Shown here one piece after another: positions 45,421 through 64,000 of a stretch of DNA of 64,000 nucleotides. A program made the position numbers and the translations under genes. Numbering within the stretch: position 1 is the first letter of the stretch; every line of letters starts with the position of its first letter. This DNA comes from Dromiciops gliroides. Taxonomy: Eukaryota; Chordata; Mammalia; Microbiotheria; Microbiotheriidae. The notes beneath the pieces were generated by a model. It searched no databases and had not been told where the DNA came from. It worked only from the letters and a program-made list of their open reading frames with translations. Location of the stretch: assembly GCF_019393635.1 (NCBI RefSeq), contig NC_057867.1, forward strand, positions 4,686,889-4,750,888. Direction: 5' to 3'.

Positions 45421-46043
45421 AGGACAGCAAAAATCTGGAATCCCACTAAATAGTTTAACAGGCACAGGACCACCTGCTGTGAAATGAACCCCCTCCTCCC
45501 CCTAATCTGGGGAAAATCCCTTGGGACTTTTTGGTTTTCCTGTCTGTTAGTAAACCAAGTAAAGCCCGAGTTTGGCGGTCTAGACCTCCCAAAGGATTAG
45601 AAGACAGTGGAGGGGGCCAGGTGGGCCAAGAGGTTCCTTGCAGAGGTTTTAGTGATGGCTAAGCTGGCTAATCATTAGTTACCAAAGTTAAAAAAATAAA
45701 GATCTTATTTAAAAAAAAAAAGAAGGAAAGGAGAGGTGAGGGGAGAGAAGGGACAGGAAAGAGAGGGGAGGGGAGGGGAGGAAAGGGGACAGAAGAACAA
45801 GGGAAAAGAAGAGCATTCTCCTATGACTCCTTCACCAAAGCCTCAGGGGCCTGCTCTCCTCAAGAGAAGATTCTGTAGTGCAATGGGTTAGCTGAGAGGG
45901 AAGTCACAAACAACATGTGATTATCAGCCTCATTCCCGAAGAGGAAATGCTCCAGTCACTTGCACTGGGTCCTCAGGTTTTCTAAACAACAGTGATGGCA
46001 TCACATCTTCTAGGTGTCACACTCCCAGTGCAGTTTGGGGACT

Positions 46044-61860
<15,817 letters not shown>

Positions 61861-62369
61861 TAAGCACTAATTGGCCTCTCTTTTATAAATACCAGTCCAA
61901 GTCCTAAAGTGGCTAGAAAAAGACTAACTAGAAGCACTATAACAGAAACAAGCAATATCATATAAAATACTGTTTCAATGATTGTTAAGAACACAAAGGT
62001 GTTTGGGACACCTCTTCCAGGATCACACCATCTTGGAAGCATCAAAAACTTGCAGACCCCAAGAACTAGCTCTGAAAATAGCAGCACAAAAAGGCCTGAA
62101 AACTTGGGACAGTGCTTTCCCACCCCCAGACGAAAAGGGCCCAACTTCAACATAAAGTTCAAAGTCAAGAAATAGACTGGGAAAACGAGCAAACAACAAC
62201 AAAAAAGAATTTGACCATAAAAAAACTACTATGGTGGCAGGGAAGATAAGAAATAAACTCAGATGAAAACAATGACATAAATCAGCTACAAACAAAGCCT
62301 CAAAGAAAAATGCTAATTGACCCCAAGGCCAACAAGAATTCCTGGAAGTGTTAAAGAATGAGAGGAGTG

Positions 62370-62852
62370 TCTTATAGCTTTAATATTAAACTGGCTAAGA
62401 AAAGATGCTCCTGTAGCCCAGAAGAAAATGACAAATTGTTTCTCAGAGAGCAGTATCCTTTTTAACGCATGTGTAAAATGGAAATTCTACCTTTTCCTTG
62501 GGATATCATGGTGTTTGAACACACAACTTTTGGATTGTGCTCATTAAACCAATATAAGTGGACTTTGTCTTGGGCACCCAAGGAATCTGACTTTGGGGAT
62601 TCATAATAGCAATTCCTGGTTGCACTCTGGATTTGGTTTTGCTAACCATAACTGAACAATTGTACATTACTGCTATATTAATGCTTCAAAGCACTGGGAT
62701 CGTCTACTTCTAACTTGTAATTAATTATGCTTGCCAATTATCTGTTTGAAATAAGTTTGTGTCTGAACAGCTTATTGAAACCGTTAAATTGCATAGATAT
62801 TGTTCATGACCTAAAAGCTTTGTACTGTGGAATGTGCTTAATAAAAAAAAAA
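62370..62852 (+). mobile_element. Retroposed 3' end of an unidentified mRNA within L1
   Basis: About 483 bp without LINE/SINE features, ending in AATAAA (62,840-62,845) run into poly-A. It is flanked by AAAGAATGAGAGGAGTG (62,353-62,369) and AAAGAAAGAGATGAGTG (62,853-62,869), 15 of 17 identical, a target duplication. It looks like a 5'-truncated processed pseudogene consisting of 3' UTR only. The parent gene was not recognised. Confidence 0.65.
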
Positions 62853-63572
62853 AAAGAAAGAGATGAGTGGTAGAGGAAAAATTGGGAAAAGAAATGAGAG
62901 TGATGCAACAACTTGGTAAAAGAGGAACAAAAAAAACTACTGAAGAAAATAACACCTTAAAATTCAGAATTGACCTAATGGTAAAAGAGGCACAAAAATT
63001 TACTGAAGACAAGAACTCCTTATAAAGCAGACTAGGCCAAGTGGAAAAGGAGGTACAAAAATCTCACTGAAGAAAATAACTCCTTAAAAATTAGAATTGG
63101 GCAAGATATTAGATATTATGAAACAATAAAACAAAGTCAAAAGAATCAAAAAATAGAAGAAAATGTGATCTATTTCATTGGAAAAACAACTGACCTGTAT
63201 GATAGATTGAAGAGAGATAATTTAAGAATTATTGGACTATCTTAAAGTCATGATCAAAGAAAGAGCCTAGATATCATATTTCGAGAAATCATCAAGGAAA
63301 ACTGCCCTGATATCTTAGATCCAGAGGGTAAAATAGAAATTAAAAGAATCCACTCCACTGATCACTTCCTGAAAGATATCCCAAAATGAAAACTCCCAGG
63401 AATATTATAGCCAATTTCCAGTGCTCCCATATTGCAAGCAACCAGAAAGAAAAAATTGAAATATCATGGAGCCAGTCAGAATCACACAAGATTTAATAGC
63501 TTCCATGTTAAAGGAGCAGAGGGCTTGGAATATGATATTCCTGAAGACAAAGGAGTTAAGATTATAACCAAG

Positions 63573-63722
63573 AGGGGCAGCTAGGTAGTGCAGTGGATAA
63601 AGCACCGGCCCTGGATTCAGGAGTACCTGAGTTCAAATCCAGCCTCAGACACTTGACACATACTAGCTGTGTGACCCTGGGCAAGTCACTTAACCCCCAA
63701 TGCCCTGCCCCCCCCTAAATAT
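63573..63722 (+). repeat. Short SINE with target duplication inside L1
   Basis: GGGGCAGCTAGGTAGTGCAG to a CCCCCCCTAAATATATATAT end. ATAACCAAGA is present before and after. Confidence 0.93.
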
Positions 63723-64000
63723 ATATATATAACCAAGAATAACCTACTCAGCAAAAGTGAACATAATCCTGCAGGGAGAAAAAGGATATTTAAGGAAATA
63801 CATGATTTTCAAGCATTCCTAGTGAAAAGACCAGAGCTGAAGAGAAAATCTAACATTCAAACAAGAGAAGCATAAAAAGGTAAACGTGAAAGAGTAATCC
63901 TAATGGACTCAATAAAGTTAAACTGTTTACCATTCTTATATGGTAAGATGATAAATTTAACTCCTAAGAACTTCATCATTATTAGGGCAGTTAAAAAGAG

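Larger units (their letters stand above)
38650..46043 (-). other. Probable in part CLCN5 3' UTR; otherwise no gene seen
   Basis: About 7.4 kb directly downstream of the CLCN5 stop (minus strand) without recognised exons and without young tRNA-type SINEs, unlike everything to its left. ClC-5 mRNAs in other mammals have 3' UTRs of several kb, so much of this may be transcribed. Old CR1/L3-like repeat stretches lie near 39,590-39,880 and 44,790-45,080, and microsatellites near 39,448, 41,654, 45,351 and 45,720. No unique poly(A) site could be chosen; complements of AATAAA occur several times, for example around 38,058 and 38,328. Confidence 0.4.
61870..64000 (+). mobile_element. L1 LINE, 5' end and ORF1 region, interrupted
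   Basis: Marsupial L1 leader and ORF1 segments in sense: GGGCCCAACTTCAACATAAA, GACTGGGAAAACGAGCAAAC, GAATTCCTGGAAG, then after an insertion TAGAGGAAAAATTGGGAAAA, GAAAATAACACCTTAAAA, GGGCTTGGAATATGATATTC. It is cut by a retroposed sequence (62,370-62,852) and a SINE (63,573-63,722). Stops and indels make it inactive. It continues past the right edge. Confidence 0.78.

Overview
The window is from a marsupial, most likely its X chromosome. Marsupial-type repeats are everywhere: tRNA-headed SINEs with GGGGCAGCTAGGTGG heads, longer SINEs ending in a GGGGTCACGAAGAGTTGG-like tail, and L1 copies with marsupial-type 3' ends. One unmistakable gene, CLCN5, has 10 canonical coding exons. CLCN5 is X-linked in humans. 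Species cannot be fixed from this window alone.

Layout. (1) 1-13.9 kb is repeat-rich DNA with a decayed TNF-superfamily gene of TRAIL (TNFSF10) type at about 4.6-9.45 kb. It keeps recognisable exon pieces but has an in-frame stop, frame changes and an internal deletion. A probable solo LTR lies near 12.4-13.1 kb. (2) 13.9-15.0 kb is a short CpG-rich block holding an intact, intronless 249-codon ORF for a basigin-like immunoglobulin-superfamily membrane protein, with its own poly(A) signal. A G-rich tract follows. (3) 15.6-28.85 kb is a tandem-repeat domain: about 1 kb of an ~83-bp repeat, a degenerate transition, then about 11 kb of an ~18-bp minisatellite (core ATCTGTCYGTGTGTCCCC). The minisatellite has higher-order repeats and is interrupted by a 1.23-kb LTR with a perfect 4-bp target duplication. 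The very long ORFs on both strands here are a by-product of a stop-free unit. (4) 28.9-38.6 kb is repeat-dominated (L1 on both strands, nested SINEs). (5) 46,044-61,226 on the minus strand carries the C-terminal 711 residues of CLCN5 in ten exons. All nine introns inside the window obey GT/AG. The first ~35 codons and the promoter lie beyond the right edge. 38.6-46.0 kb is probably in part its long 3' UTR. (6) 61.9-64 kb is an L1 5' portion in the next CLCN5 intron, itself interrupted by a retroposed 3' end of an unrelated mRNA.

Function. CLCN5 encodes the endosomal 2Cl-/H+ exchanger ClC-5, and all catalytic signatures are intact (GSGIP, GKEGP, proton glutamate, GLFIP, two CBS domains). The cytosolic PY motif reads PPLPPH instead of PPLPPY. 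The basigin-like protein resembles the chaperone/adhesion family basigin-neuroplastin-embigin and is the best candidate here for an undescribed gene. No evidence links these genes functionally; their neighbourhood is simply chromosomal.
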